64,000 bases of DNA from a virus, in the IMG/VR virus record IMGVR_UViG_3300043548_000837, positions 23,060 through 87,059 of that record. One strand, written 5' to 3'. Within the stretch, counting starts at the first letter, position 1, and each line of letters starts with the position of its first letter. The notes under the pieces are model-generated. The model was not told the DNA's origin, ran no database searches, and was given only the letters and a program-made list of their open reading frames with translations. The position numbers and the translations under genes were made by a program. This document shows positions 22,301 to 31,204 of the stretch, in pieces.

Positions 22301-23275
22301 ATGCCAGATTCTGAGAAGCCGAGTACTTACGCTGAGAGGCTAGCTGCATTAAACTTGCTTCGTGAGAACTTGTTTTATGCTAACCCTGGGAGGTATTCCG
22401 CCTCTGATGTTGCAGAGGATTTACCAGGGTCAGCCAGAACACTGGCACCTATCGTTAAAAATGTACTACCGTCAGCTTCAATCATTTCTTCGGATCCGGA
22501 AGAAAGGAAAAAGCAGATTATAGAAGCACTGAAAAGAATCAAGCGTTCTGGAGGAGCGCACAGCTCGCTAGGCAAAGAGATTCTAAATAATGTAACCTCT
22601 ATGGGCGGAGGGGCGCTGACTGCAGGATTTATTTTAAGCTCTGCGGTTAGGTTGCTCGGGTGGAAAGGACTGACCAAGCTAGACGCTACAGGCAAAAAGG
22701 TTTTTCAAAACCCATTTCAACTCGGCAGGAATCTAGACCGGCTGTCTGCCAGGAAAAATTATGCAAATGCACTATTACGTAGAAGTGGTTACGACGCCTT
22801 GACTGGTGCAGGTTTGGCAGCCGCCGCAGGAACAGCCTACCCATTATACGAGCATTATAACCCATCAAAGAACCAAGCACTCATCGAGGCTGCGGATATA
22901 ATTCAAAGACAACCCTATTTGACCAGCATACCTGGCAGCGAGATGGTTAGCGCTCTAAGGGCTGACGACGAGGACTCAGCTTTAATGACTAAACTCAAAA
23001 ATACAGGAGTAGGCTCTCTTTTAGGTGGAGCTGCCGGAGTTTTTACTGCGACACATCCTCCAATAATTACAGCCCTAGGAAGAAGTATAGGTAACGCTGC
23101 TAGATATGCTAAAGGCAAACCTTTACTTACTGTAACTCCGAGGCTCATCAATGAACTAGGTCACGAGCTGCCAAAAGCGTTAGCCTGGGGAGCTGGTATC
23201 GGTGGGGTAGCTGGAGCTTTAACAGACAGAATGCCTAGAGATGAACGAAAAAAAATTAGCCCCAATACGCCTTAA
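22301..23275 (+). CDS. Protein with four glycine-rich hydrophobic segments (324 aa)
   Basis: The CAT-ATG start lies 9 bases after the previous stop. Hydrophobic small-residue segments lie at about residues 101-123 (GGGALTAGFILSSAVRLLGW), 170-186 (LTGAGLAAAAGTAYPLY), 234-255 (GSLLGGAAGVFTATHPPIITALG) and 296-310 (ALAWGAGIGGVAGAL), separated by charged helices. This pattern suits a protein that inserts into or crosses a membrane, such as a phage ejection protein, though a structural core protein remains possible. Its end overlaps the next gene by 35 bases in another frame. Confidence 0.6.
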   Translation: MPDSEKPSTYAERLAALNLLRENLFYANPGRYSASDVAEDLPGSARTLAPIVKNVLPSASIISSDPEERKKQIIEALKRIKRSGGAHSSLGKEILNNVTSMGGGALTAGFILSSAVRLLGWKGLTKLDATGKKVFQNPFQLGRNLDRLSARKNYANALLRRSGYDALTGAGLAAAAGTAYPLYEHYNPSKNQALIEAADIIQRQPYLTSIPGSEMVSALRADDEDSALMTKLKNTGVGSLLGGAAGVFTATHPPIITALGRSIGNAARYAKGKPLLTVTPRLINELGHELPKALAWGAGIGGVAGALTDRMPRDERKKISPNTP

Positions 23276-24332
23276 CCAGATAGGCTCATTTTACAACTTC
23301 CCAAATTGGAGGTACTTAATTTATTTAGATCCCTCTAGAGCCAACCTAGCGTATTGCCGAAGAAAGCCGCAGGACGGAGCGGCCTGTCTTAGGAGATACT
23401 TACACAGCCATAAAGATCTTAAAGAGCGCTCTGTAGTATCCCTTTCGCTGTCTCCTTTCATTCACAAGCTTGTATCTAGTCTCTCTGACGAGCAGAAGTC
23501 TACGTTTTACAAGCTATTCAATAAAAAGCTTAAACTAGACGGCGACAAAAAAGTTTTCGTCCCTAGCTATAGAGAAGAAAATGTAGAGCTCTGGAGCATC
23601 AAACATATTGAGCTTATCACAGACACACCACTACGCAATTTTTTACTTCACGTAAGTAATGTAAAATTCTCTAGCAACTACGACTTCGCAGTCAAATACA
23701 AGCTATCTAAAGAGCATCAGAGAAATTTTTGCGTTATCGGTTACTGTATATATGCAGGGCTATCGGATGCGGTGATAGCTTACAGGTACAAACTTTTACC
23801 AGGGCAAGTAAAAGCCATTAGAGAACTCTTTTTTGACTTCACTAACGCGCCTACAGAGGTGGTAGCTAGAGCTGCTTATTTTACTCAGTTAACCGACAAC
23901 CAAGTGATTAGTGACATGGATCGTAGGTATTTTAAGATCATAGGTTCGTTAGGAGAACTTGGGTTGAAAGCCGAAGCCGATCCTTCCAGTTTAACCACTG
24001 AAGAGAAAGAAAGACTCAACAGCTATTTAGCCGATTCCATGCTGGATAACGTAACTTCTCTGTATTTTTCTATCGAAGATAAAAAAGATGCTCTGGCATA
24101 TAATACAGTGATTAATAATCTTGCCTCTTTCTTCATCAAGAAAGAAGAAATTAATTACTTTAGGTCTAAGGTCAGGAACCTGGACGCAAGCACCAATAGG
24201 ATAGTGAACCAAAGAACCGACTTTGATTCGAGCATGCAGGATGAGGATGTTCTAGCTATAGAGATGATCTCTAAATTGGCCCTCAAAGAGAATACCCTTC
24301 CAGAATATAAAGTGATTACTGAATTGAATTAA
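23241..24332 (+). CDS. Unrecognised helical protein (363 aa)
   Basis: The first ATG (23241) lies inside the preceding gene. The protein is basic in its first third (many Arg/Lys, including CRRKPQDGAACLRRY) and helical throughout. The stretch VIGYCIYAGLSDAVIAYRYKLLPGQVKAIRELFFDF (about 170-205) has the shape of a helix-turn-helix, which can occur in DNA-binding phage proteins including small terminases, but no family can be named. It ends directly over the promoter of the next transcription unit. Confidence 0.6.
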   Translation: MNEKKLAPIRLNQIGSFYNFPNWRYLIYLDPSRANLAYCRRKPQDGAACLRRYLHSHKDLKERSVVSLSLSPFIHKLVSSLSDEQKSTFYKLFNKKLKLDGDKKVFVPSYREENVELWSIKHIELITDTPLRNFLLHVSNVKFSSNYDFAVKYKLSKEHQRNFCVIGYCIYAGLSDAVIAYRYKLLPGQVKAIRELFFDFTNAPTEVVARAAYFTQLTDNQVISDMDRRYFKIIGSLGELGLKAEADPSSLTTEEKERLNSYLADSMLDNVTSLYFSIEDKKDALAYNTVINNLASFFIKKEEINYFRSKVRNLDASTNRIVNQRTDFDSSMQDEDVLAIEMISKLALKENTLPEYKVITELN

Positions 24333-24352
24333 TTTTTGCTCCGTGATATAAC
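24324..24352 (+). promoter_or_regulatory. Sigma-70-like promoter, short leader
   Basis: TTGAAT, 17-bp spacer, TATAAC, overlapping the stop of the previous gene. It leaves about 10 bases of leader before the ATG at 24369. Confidence 0.55.
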
Positions 24353-24368
24353 TATAGAGATTAAACAT

Positions 24369-25823
24369 ATGGAAGAGCCAAATATTCTCATTAAAACTGC
24401 GCTGCACGACGCGGTACAAAAAGTTAACGAAGGTATGTCTCCAACCAAAGCACTTCAAAAGGTGGCTTTGGACCTCGACTTGAACCCTAACTTTATTCAA
24501 AGAACAGGCGAAGCCTTAAACGTAGCGCTCCACTACAAGCATTTTAAAACAGCCAGTGACAGATCTGCTGATTTTGAAATAGCCGACATTCCTCATGCCG
24601 TGCAGCACGCTTTTACCCGCAATGAAAAGACTGCGGCAGAATACTCTGCAGATATGTTTTCAGGAGCCGCGCAGAACGATACTGTATTTAATTACACAAG
24701 AATTCTTAATAACCCTCAATATAAACGCGCTTTTTTAGAAATATCTGAAGCTCCAGAAAAGCACGAAGCTTTTCCTACAACACTAAACACTTTACTGGAC
24801 AAGTCTGCCAATTACGTACAGCGATTAAATAAAGATCTTGAAGCTGCTGAAGTAGCTAAAGTTGCTTCTGAAATTGCACTGAACGACTCGTTTTCTTCGC
24901 TTTGTGACGAATTCAAGAAAGACGCAGCCTACCGCACTTCTTTTGACGAATTCGAGTCACAGGTTTTTGCAAAACACGGTGAAGCAGCTGTGCCTTACGT
25001 AAATTTAATTTATAAAGCTGCAGGACTCGCAGAAGATAGAGGCGTGCACGACTCAAGCTATATGATGTTTAATCCCTGCAAGGAAGCCCGCCTGTTCGAC
25101 TCTATGATGATGGCTGGGCAACAGCTTGTAGTAGCAGAGAAACAAGCTTCTGAGCTTGCTGAAAACTACAGTTTTGAGTCTTCATTCTTAAAAGAATGCA
25201 ACCACGTATTAGGGAAAAAGGCAGCCAAGCAAGAAGAAGAAACCTCTGAGAAGGAAGAAACCTCTGAGAAGGAAGAGTCTTCGGAAGAAGACCCTGTGCT
25301 TGCTGAGATTAAAAAAAAAGCCTCAGATAAAAGCTATAGCGTAGCAAAAGCCTATGCAGAGGATCCAGTACTTGCAGAGGCTATGCAAAAAGAGGCTTTT
25401 TTCGGAGGGTTGATGGGTCTAGGTAAATTTATGGCGGGACCCGTACACGACCTAGCTCACGAGCAGGCGGCACATGCCTTTTCTTCAGGATTCAAGCACG
25501 GACCTACAGCAGCTAAACCAAATCTAACATTAGAAAATATGCAGAGGAAGTTATTGCTTCAAGAGCTGATGTTGACTGACACAATCCTTTCTAAAGTTAA
25601 TCCTGTTAAAGTTGCCAGAGCTTTTGAGCAGCTCATGAGGCTTTCCCCCGAAATTTCAAAAGAAAAAGAAGTTGTGCGTGCAGAGTTAAGAGCCATGGTT
25701 GCTTCGCAGGCATTGAGCAAATACGACGCAGATTTGATGACCAAGCTCGACACAGGAATGCTTAAGCGCCGAGTAGCTACCCACCAATTTAACGCAGGTA
25801 ACACAGAAAACTTTAGATTTTAA
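24369..25823 (+). CDS. Helical virion-region protein (484 aa)
   Basis: I chose the ATG at 24369 (aaacATATG) over a TTG 33 bases upstream, because the TTG lies within the promoter spacer and the ATG fits the CAT-ATG start context. The protein is Ala/Lys/Glu-rich and almost wholly helical. A Glu/Ser-rich tract with two identical EETSEK units lies at about 290-305, followed by DPVLAE, which is repeated about 30 residues later. A small Gly-rich patch (FFGGLMGLGKFMAGPV) sits near 355-370. Its place before the protease and scaffold genes suggests an internal head protein. No family is recognised. Confidence 0.6.
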   Translation: MEEPNILIKTALHDAVQKVNEGMSPTKALQKVALDLDLNPNFIQRTGEALNVALHYKHFKTASDRSADFEIADIPHAVQHAFTRNEKTAAEYSADMFSGAAQNDTVFNYTRILNNPQYKRAFLEISEAPEKHEAFPTTLNTLLDKSANYVQRLNKDLEAAEVAKVASEIALNDSFSSLCDEFKKDAAYRTSFDEFESQVFAKHGEAAVPYVNLIYKAAGLAEDRGVHDSSYMMFNPCKEARLFDSMMMAGQQLVVAEKQASELAENYSFESSFLKECNHVLGKKAAKQEEETSEKEETSEKEESSEEDPVLAEIKKKASDKSYSVAKAYAEDPVLAEAMQKEAFFGGLMGLGKFMAGPVHDLAHEQAAHAFSSGFKHGPTAAKPNLTLENMQRKLLLQELMLTDTILSKVNPVKVARAFEQLMRLSPEISKEKEVVRAELRAMVASQALSKYDADLMTKLDTGMLKRRVATHQFNAGNTENFRF

Positions 25824-25827
25824 TACT

Positions 25828-26202
25828 ATGCCCGCACTGCTTAAAATAAGAAGATTCATCGACAACGATGTTTTTAAAATTACTTTTTCGTTAGACTCTG
25901 AAAAACTTCCTGAAAGCGATAAAGAGTTACTTAGAAAGTTTGGTGAGCCGTCAATAGATATCGGTGGAACCTATACTCCCGACGTAGGTGATGCGTACAC
26001 TCTTCCAGTAAAGTATATTCGAATTAAATCAGACTTACCGTATACACAGGAGTTCGACAGCAAATCTGAAGCTTATAAAGATGATACAGAAGCTAAAGCT
26101 CTCAAGTTTCAGGAAACTTTTATCACGAATTACTCGGAGGCATTTGACACGTTAAGAGCGAAGTCAGACACATTCACAGGTGAACAAGTAGAGAACATCT
26201 AG
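25828..26202 (+). CDS. Small unrecognised beta-rich protein (124 aa)
   Basis: It starts 4 bases after the previous stop (tactATG). Alternating polar and hydrophobic residues (IDNDVFKITFSLDSEKL, DAYTLPVKYIRIKSDL) suggest a small beta-sheet domain followed by a helical tail. It has no cysteine and no membrane segment. It is transcribed with the 484-residue and 547-residue proteins and is probably a minor structural protein. Confidence 0.55.
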   Translation: MPALLKIRRFIDNDVFKITFSLDSEKLPESDKELLRKFGEPSIDIGGTYTPDVGDAYTLPVKYIRIKSDLPYTQEFDSKSEAYKDDTEAKALKFQETFITNYSEAFDTLRAKSDTFTGEQVENI

Positions 26203-26203
26203 T

Positions 26204-27847
26204 ATGCAATACTTAAGAAAAACCTCAGGCCTATTAACACACGCCGCAGGGAAAGCATTGCCTGTTTTGGGTGGAGCTGTGTCTGCGTATGATATGGCTA
26301 AAGATATCGGTAAAGGGGACATGGTAGGTTTGGGTATAGATGCAGGCTCTGCAGCACTCTCACTGTCAGGAGCGATCAATCCGCTCTTTTCAATACCTGC
26401 AGGTATGGCTCTTGATATATACAACCAAAAACGAAAAGCTGCCCGTGACGCCAGACTGCAGAGCAAGCAGATGGCTGACAGATATCAGCAAGCCTCAAAA
26501 ATAATGCGCAGTAACCAAAAATACGCAGCTTCCAACTTTTCTAGAGATTTAGAGGACCCTCGAGCAGGGCTAGACTCGGATCTTTATCAGGCAATTTCTC
26601 CTATAATTGGCAGAAGTGACGCAGAGAACCTTTCTCCTGAGGAGGCAGTAAAAGACAGGCTTTTACGTGAGCAGGTAAGAAAAGGCCTCGTGGGTCTCGA
26701 GTACATGACAGGTCTCAAGAAAAATACAGGGAATACGTACTACGACGAACATCCTGTTGCAGCTGTAGGCACAGATATCCTAGGTAACTCAGGCAAGTTG
26801 GGGCTCGGGGCAGGCGCTTTAGGTGCTGCATCTAATTTACGCAACAAATATAGAAACCTTAAGATGACTCGTCCTTCAGAGGACGCACGTAAAGGTAATT
26901 ATGGTGTAGACCCTGCACACCCAAGGAATTTATTAAATCCGAAAGAAGGACCTGTGCGGGCAGACATCTCTCGTGTTTTCGGAGATTTTACAACTGACCC
27001 AGAAACAAGGCTTGCACTCATTGACGAGCTCAATGCTTCTGGAGGAAAAGCTTCAGATTACGCCTCAAAATACCAAGAGCTAGTAGCGCGAGGCGAAGAT
27101 CCTAAAAAACTATTCGCTGAAGCCAACAGGACCAATGGCGCTGCAATGCTTGAAGACTATGCCAATTTTCATGAATCTACACAAAGAGCGAAAGCTTCTG
27201 GAGGACTCAAGAAATATTGGGGAGAAGATATGCACACTGCTCCAGGAGCAGGTACCGCGAGCGAAGGCGTATTACACAAGTTCACTAGAGAAAATCTAGC
27301 CCCTTCGCACATGCAGGGGTTTACAGATTTAGCCGAAGCCTCTAATTTTACCAAAGCTAATCCGCACTACAATAGGAACATTTTGAAGCGAATTGCTGAA
27401 GAATATTCCCCAGGTGCAGGGGCAAAAGCTTTTGCTGAAACAGGATTGCGAGATCTTGAAAACATACCATTTCAAAACGCAGGACTGAGTAGGTTACTGA
27501 AGCGCACAAAGCTTCCGTTAGCTGCAGGAGCTGCAGCTGCCGCTGGAGGAACAGGGCTTTACGCACTGGTTAAAGCGTTACAAAATCAAACTCACTCAAA
27601 GCAAAAAATGGATGAGTGGAGAAAAACGCTACTGCAAGCCAGAGGAGACTTCGACCGCGCGAGTCAGTACGGACCACAACAGCAATTCCAGAGACATCAA
27701 CCTCAACTCGAGGAGAGCTCTCCTGAAATTCCGCTCGAAGTTCCTCCTGAGCCTCCAAGAGATGAAGAACCTCCAGCAGTCAGACCTCAACCTATAAGCC
27801 ATCCTACAGATATTGATTGGAGTGAGGCTTTAAACTCGGTTAGATAA
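26204..27847 (+). CDS. Virion-region protein with hydrophobic ends (547 aa)
   Basis: A small-residue-rich N-terminal region (about residues 15-68, with GGAVSAYDMAKDIG and GAINPLFSIPAGMALDI) is followed by basic helices, a central Arg/Lys/Gly-rich domain (LGLGAGALGAASNLRNKYR), and a second Ala/Gly-rich hydrophobic stretch near 434-455 (LPLAAGAAAAAGGTGLYALV). A Pro/Glu-rich C-terminal tail (about 495-535, EIPLEVPPEPPRDEEPP) is likely disordered. This resembles other proteins in the window with paired glycine-zipper segments. A DNA-ejection or head-interior role is plausible. Not recognised by family. Confidence 0.6.
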   Translation: MQYLRKTSGLLTHAAGKALPVLGGAVSAYDMAKDIGKGDMVGLGIDAGSAALSLSGAINPLFSIPAGMALDIYNQKRKAARDARLQSKQMADRYQQASKIMRSNQKYAASNFSRDLEDPRAGLDSDLYQAISPIIGRSDAENLSPEEAVKDRLLREQVRKGLVGLEYMTGLKKNTGNTYYDEHPVAAVGTDILGNSGKLGLGAGALGAASNLRNKYRNLKMTRPSEDARKGNYGVDPAHPRNLLNPKEGPVRADISRVFGDFTTDPETRLALIDELNASGGKASDYASKYQELVARGEDPKKLFAEANRTNGAAMLEDYANFHESTQRAKASGGLKKYWGEDMHTAPGAGTASEGVLHKFTRENLAPSHMQGFTDLAEASNFTKANPHYNRNILKRIAEEYSPGAGAKAFAETGLRDLENIPFQNAGLSRLLKRTKLPLAAGAAAAAGGTGLYALVKALQNQTHSKQKMDEWRKTLLQARGDFDRASQYGPQQQFQRHQPQLEESSPEIPLEVPPEPPRDEEPPAVRPQPISHPTDIDWSEALNSVR

Positions 27848-27851
27848 TCTT

Positions 27852-29285
27852 ATGCACAAAGGACTGATAAAATTTAGCGCTACTCAAGACTGGAACTGGG
27901 ATGTAGACCCTGTGCAGCTTATACATAATGTTAATACGTTGACTAAAGCCGGGGCAGACAACTCAGAACTCCGGGTTGAAAAAACAGCAGGGCAAACAGA
28001 TGCTCTTGTGATTGCTCTGGGAGCGTACGAAGGTACAGGAGCTAACCGCAACGGAGACATCTTTAAAGAAGCTGAATGTCTTAAAAATTATCAGACCTTT
28101 GTTAAATCAGGCAGTAAAAAAAGAGATGGTTCTTATGATGGTAGAGCTCTAAATAGACATCATAAAAATAAACCTGAGGACCCTAAATACGGGAATATTA
28201 AAGCCGCTTCTTATAACAATAAGATGAAGCGTATTGAGCTGGTTATTGGCTTAGATAATGACAAGTGTGCTGAAGAAATTCAAAAATTGGCAGAAGGTAA
28301 GCAAATTAATGTAAGTATGGCCGCAAAGGTGGCTTACGATAAATGCACTTGGTGTGGATATGAAGCTAAAGACGACCGACATAGGTGTAAGCACATCCCA
28401 AAAGAGCTTGGTGAAATCAACAAGCGTGGAGAGATGTGCAGTATGGATAATATTAAGCCAAAATGGTTTGAGCTCTCTATAGTTGGCAGGCCTGCAGACC
28501 GCATTGGTATGAGCCTCAAATTAGCTTCAGACAATAACTATATTAAGACCGCTTTTGATTACAAAGCGATCTATCCAGGATTTGTAGCCCCTCCGGATGA
28601 TTATCTCGAAATCAGTAAATATGCATCTGAAAAGCGAGAATTACTCAAGAAGCTATCTGCGCTAGAAAAGCACGTAGACGCTGTAATGACAAACAAACCT
28701 AAAGACAGTAAAGATAGGTTTATTGCAGAACATAAGGCCAAATTAAAGCATTCTGACAGTATTTCGGAAAATACTATAGAGGAACTCAGAAAATATTCTC
28801 CAGCCAAACTTTTAAAAGCTCTAGCAGATCAAGGCATCATTTTTTCTCCAGAAGACTTTATTAAGTATGTTTTTGGAGCTGGTAAGCTGGGTAATGCTTC
28901 TAACCTTTTCGCCAAGGTTAAGAGTCATCTTCCATCCATTTTTTCAAAACTAGACGATGACGGAGACGATGTTGTCAACAATGACAAATATGAACCTTCT
29001 GAAACCGTAGGGTTACCTAAAGACCTTTTAAATATGGTTAGTCGCCTGTTTGACGATCACTCATTATTTGAAGCTCCAGCGCATAATAGAATTATGCGTA
29101 TTACAATCGTTAAAAAAATACCTACAGACAAACAGGAGCAAAAACAGCAACCCTCAAAAGAAGCCTCTGTTAAAGAACTCGCAGAGCAATATGCCGCTTA
29201 CAAGCTAGCCGCCTTACGCTATCTGGACGAATGTAACAAACTTGACGAGGACGTAATGCTGAACGCTTTAATACAAAACAGATAA
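27852..29285 (+). CDS. Prohead maturation protease with zinc-ribbon-like insert (477 aa)
   Basis: Residues 50-220 match phage head-maturation serine proteases: ANRNGDIFKEAEC (64-76), a catalytic His in ALNRHHKNKPED (H103 or H104), catalytic Ser in INVSMAAKV (S155) and the closing ELSIVGRPAD (207-216). Between Ser and the end lies C165-x2-C168-x10-C179-x-H181, a likely metal-binding insert seen in a subset of these proteases. It cleaves scaffold and capsid precursors inside the prohead. The C-terminal 250 residues are helical and charged, possibly a self-cleaved scaffold portion. Followed by acidic scaffold-like genes and the capsid gene, the usual head-module order. Confidence 0.85.
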   Translation: MHKGLIKFSATQDWNWDVDPVQLIHNVNTLTKAGADNSELRVEKTAGQTDALVIALGAYEGTGANRNGDIFKEAECLKNYQTFVKSGSKKRDGSYDGRALNRHHKNKPEDPKYGNIKAASYNNKMKRIELVIGLDNDKCAEEIQKLAEGKQINVSMAAKVAYDKCTWCGYEAKDDRHRCKHIPKELGEINKRGEMCSMDNIKPKWFELSIVGRPADRIGMSLKLASDNNYIKTAFDYKAIYPGFVAPPDDYLEISKYASEKRELLKKLSALEKHVDAVMTNKPKDSKDRFIAEHKAKLKHSDSISENTIEELRKYSPAKLLKALADQGIIFSPEDFIKYVFGAGKLGNASNLFAKVKSHLPSIFSKLDDDGDDVVNNDKYEPSETVGLPKDLLNMVSRLFDDHSLFEAPAHNRIMRITIVKKIPTDKQEQKQQPSKEASVKELAEQYAAYKLAALRYLDECNKLDEDVMLNALIQNR

Positions 29286-29291
29286 AATTTC

Positions 29292-29320
29292 TTGGAGTAA
29301 TTCAAGAATTCATATAAGAT
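29292..29320 (+). promoter_or_regulatory. Sigma-70-like promoter, near-leaderless
   Basis: TTGGAG, 17-bp spacer, TAAGAT; the ATG at 29330 follows 9 bases later, so the transcript would have at most a few untranslated bases. Confidence 0.5.
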
Positions 29321-29329
29321 TAAAAAGAT

Positions 29330-31141
29330 ATGCCAAAAATTCCTAAAATTAAATTAGCTGCTGAGTACCTGCTTAAGCTTGCGGAGACTGCAGAAATGGA
29401 GATGTCTCCAGCAGATGAGCAGGCTCATGAGCAGTTAGAAACTCCTGAAGAGGAACTTTTAGAGCACCAAGATACAGCCAGTGAAGACCCTAACCTTGAG
29501 CAGCATCCTTTAGAAGAAGAAGCTTTAGCTCCTGCCGAAGAGCCAGAGCACGAGCAATTAGAAGCTCCTGAAGCCGAAGCTATTGAGCACCCTGAGGAGC
29601 AAGTCCATGACGACTTGGCTGTGGAGCAGTTACTTTCTCAACTTACCCCTGAGCAAATTGAACAGTTAGCTACAGAGCTGTCCGAGGACATTCAAACTCC
29701 AGGAGAAGAAGACTCAGGCAACACAGCAGCTCTGGCACAAGCGATTCAAGAGCATTTAACACAAAACCCTGACGCTACCGTACCAGAGGCTTCTCCAGAA
29801 AAACTCGCAGCTTTGGAAATATTTAAAACTGCTGAGTATATTGAAGGATTCTTATCTCAAGCTACATCAGAAGGCGTCACAATCAAGAAGGCTGTAGACT
29901 TATACGACCGTGTATTAATTAATGTTTTAGAGCTGGTTAAAGACGCAGAAGCTAAAAAAAAACATGAAGAGTCTGAAACCCCTGAAGAAGAAAAGCTAGA
30001 GCATGAAAAAGGTGAAGAACCTTTAGATGAAGTCAAGAAAGCTGCCTATTATCAGGGGTTTATTGACAGTGCACACGAATATGGACTTACACTAGACCAG
30101 GCGTTAGACTTCGCTAAGCAAGCAGGTCTTCGTGACGCGGCTAAGAACCTTGGCAGGTTTCTTAAAGAAACAAAACCTGTGAGGGCTGTTAAAGACGTAG
30201 TCGAAAAAGCTAAAAACACTATCACTGTACCTGCTGAGAAAGCTAAAGACTTATTTAAAGAATTAGGTACAAGTAAAAATAAACCCAAGCGTAGTGTTTT
30301 TGAACCCAAAACTACAGGAAAGGGTATTCACTATGATGAGTCTGGAGGTAAAGCTTTTCTTAAAAAGCAGTCTTCGTTAGTTGAAAATTACGTAGGACTA
30401 TCTCCTGAGGATTCGGCAGCTTTGAAACTAGCAGACTTAATTAAAGACGCAGGAGTCAGATCTCGACTTATAAATAAGGCCGTGTCTTCAGGAAGCAAAG
30501 CTAAAGGAGCATTCACTAGGACTAAAGTACCCAGATCTGGCAAAGCTCCGTCTGCGTATGAGGCAGCCAGCGCGAGATATCCAAAAGACATCCCACCGCC
30601 TACCGCAGCACCTAAAGTCACACCTAACCCTGCAGCTTCTGCAGCCCAGGCAAGCGAAGCCCCTAAAGGGGCAGGCAAGGCAAAAGCTTCTACTTTTTCT
30701 TCTATTGAAGAAGAGCTGATGTATGAAGAAGCTCGCAGAAGACCATCGCACCATCGTAGCCCTGCAGAGCAGGAGTTAATCAATCGAGTAGAGAGAGAAG
30801 CGGCAGAGCGAGTACATGCAAGTAACAGAAGCAGAGCTACACCTCCACCAAACGCAGAGTCAAAAAAGCAAAAAGATTTACGACAAAAAGCAGTAGAGAT
30901 GGCAGACCCTTCGCAGGCTACATCTTTTGAAAACACACTTAATCATTCTTTAGACACACCTATAGGTCCTCTCCCTCCAGGACTAAAGCACAGACTCGCG
31001 GCCCAGCTAGGTGCTGCAGGCCGATTTGCGTCAGAAAATCCACTTAGCGCAGCTCTTGTCACGGGGGTTGGTGGTGCAGGGCTATATGCAGGGTTACAGG
31101 ACCACCCAGAAAATCCTCAGCAATATCCATACTACCGCTAA
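29330..31141 (+). CDS. Acidic scaffold- or core-like head protein (603 aa)
   Basis: The first 160 residues are extremely acidic (runs such as TPEEELLEHQ and EEEALAPAEEPEHE), as in phage scaffold and prohead-core proteins. Two copies of a GF motif follow: AEYIEGFLSQATSEGVT (about 167-183) and YYQGFIDSAHEYGLTLDQA (about 242-260). The second half is basic, Pro/Ala-rich, and ends with a glycine-rich hydrophobic stretch (SAALVTGVGGAGLYAG) and a Tyr-rich tail. It sits between the protease and the capsid gene, where a cleaved scaffold is expected. Function inferred from composition and position. Confidence 0.65.
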   Translation: MPKIPKIKLAAEYLLKLAETAEMEMSPADEQAHEQLETPEEELLEHQDTASEDPNLEQHPLEEEALAPAEEPEHEQLEAPEAEAIEHPEEQVHDDLAVEQLLSQLTPEQIEQLATELSEDIQTPGEEDSGNTAALAQAIQEHLTQNPDATVPEASPEKLAALEIFKTAEYIEGFLSQATSEGVTIKKAVDLYDRVLINVLELVKDAEAKKKHEESETPEEEKLEHEKGEEPLDEVKKAAYYQGFIDSAHEYGLTLDQALDFAKQAGLRDAAKNLGRFLKETKPVRAVKDVVEKAKNTITVPAEKAKDLFKELGTSKNKPKRSVFEPKTTGKGIHYDESGGKAFLKKQSSLVENYVGLSPEDSAALKLADLIKDAGVRSRLINKAVSSGSKAKGAFTRTKVPRSGKAPSAYEAASARYPKDIPPPTAAPKVTPNPAASAAQASEAPKGAGKAKASTFSSIEEELMYEEARRRPSHHRSPAEQELINRVEREAAERVHASNRSRATPPPNAESKKQKDLRQKAVEMADPSQATSFENTLNHSLDTPIGPLPPGLKHRLAAQLGAAGRFASENPLSAALVTGVGGAGLYAGLQDHPENPQQYPYYR

Positions 31142-31148
31142 ATAATTA

Positions 31149-31177
31149 TTTACATTAGTGTAAAACCTAAATAAAAT
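31149..31177 (+). promoter_or_regulatory. Sigma-70-like promoter with short palindrome
   Basis: TTTACA, 17-bp spacer, TAAAAT. The -35 forms one arm of the perfect palindrome TTTACA-TTAG-TGTAAA (31149-31164), which might be an operator. The leader to the ATG at 31205 is A/C-rich with no Shine-Dalgarno. Confidence 0.6.
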
Positions 31178-31204
31178 CAAAACAATCAGTAACCACTAAA
31201 ACAT

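Noticed and set aside
24336-24368. TTG start for the 484-residue protein
   Set aside because: It lies in the promoter spacer; ATG 24369 has the usual CAT-ATG context.
29281-29306. Terminator after the protease gene (CTTGGAGTAATTCAAG)
   Set aside because: The stem is only four base pairs and has no T run; the sequence is better explained as the -35 region of the next promoter.
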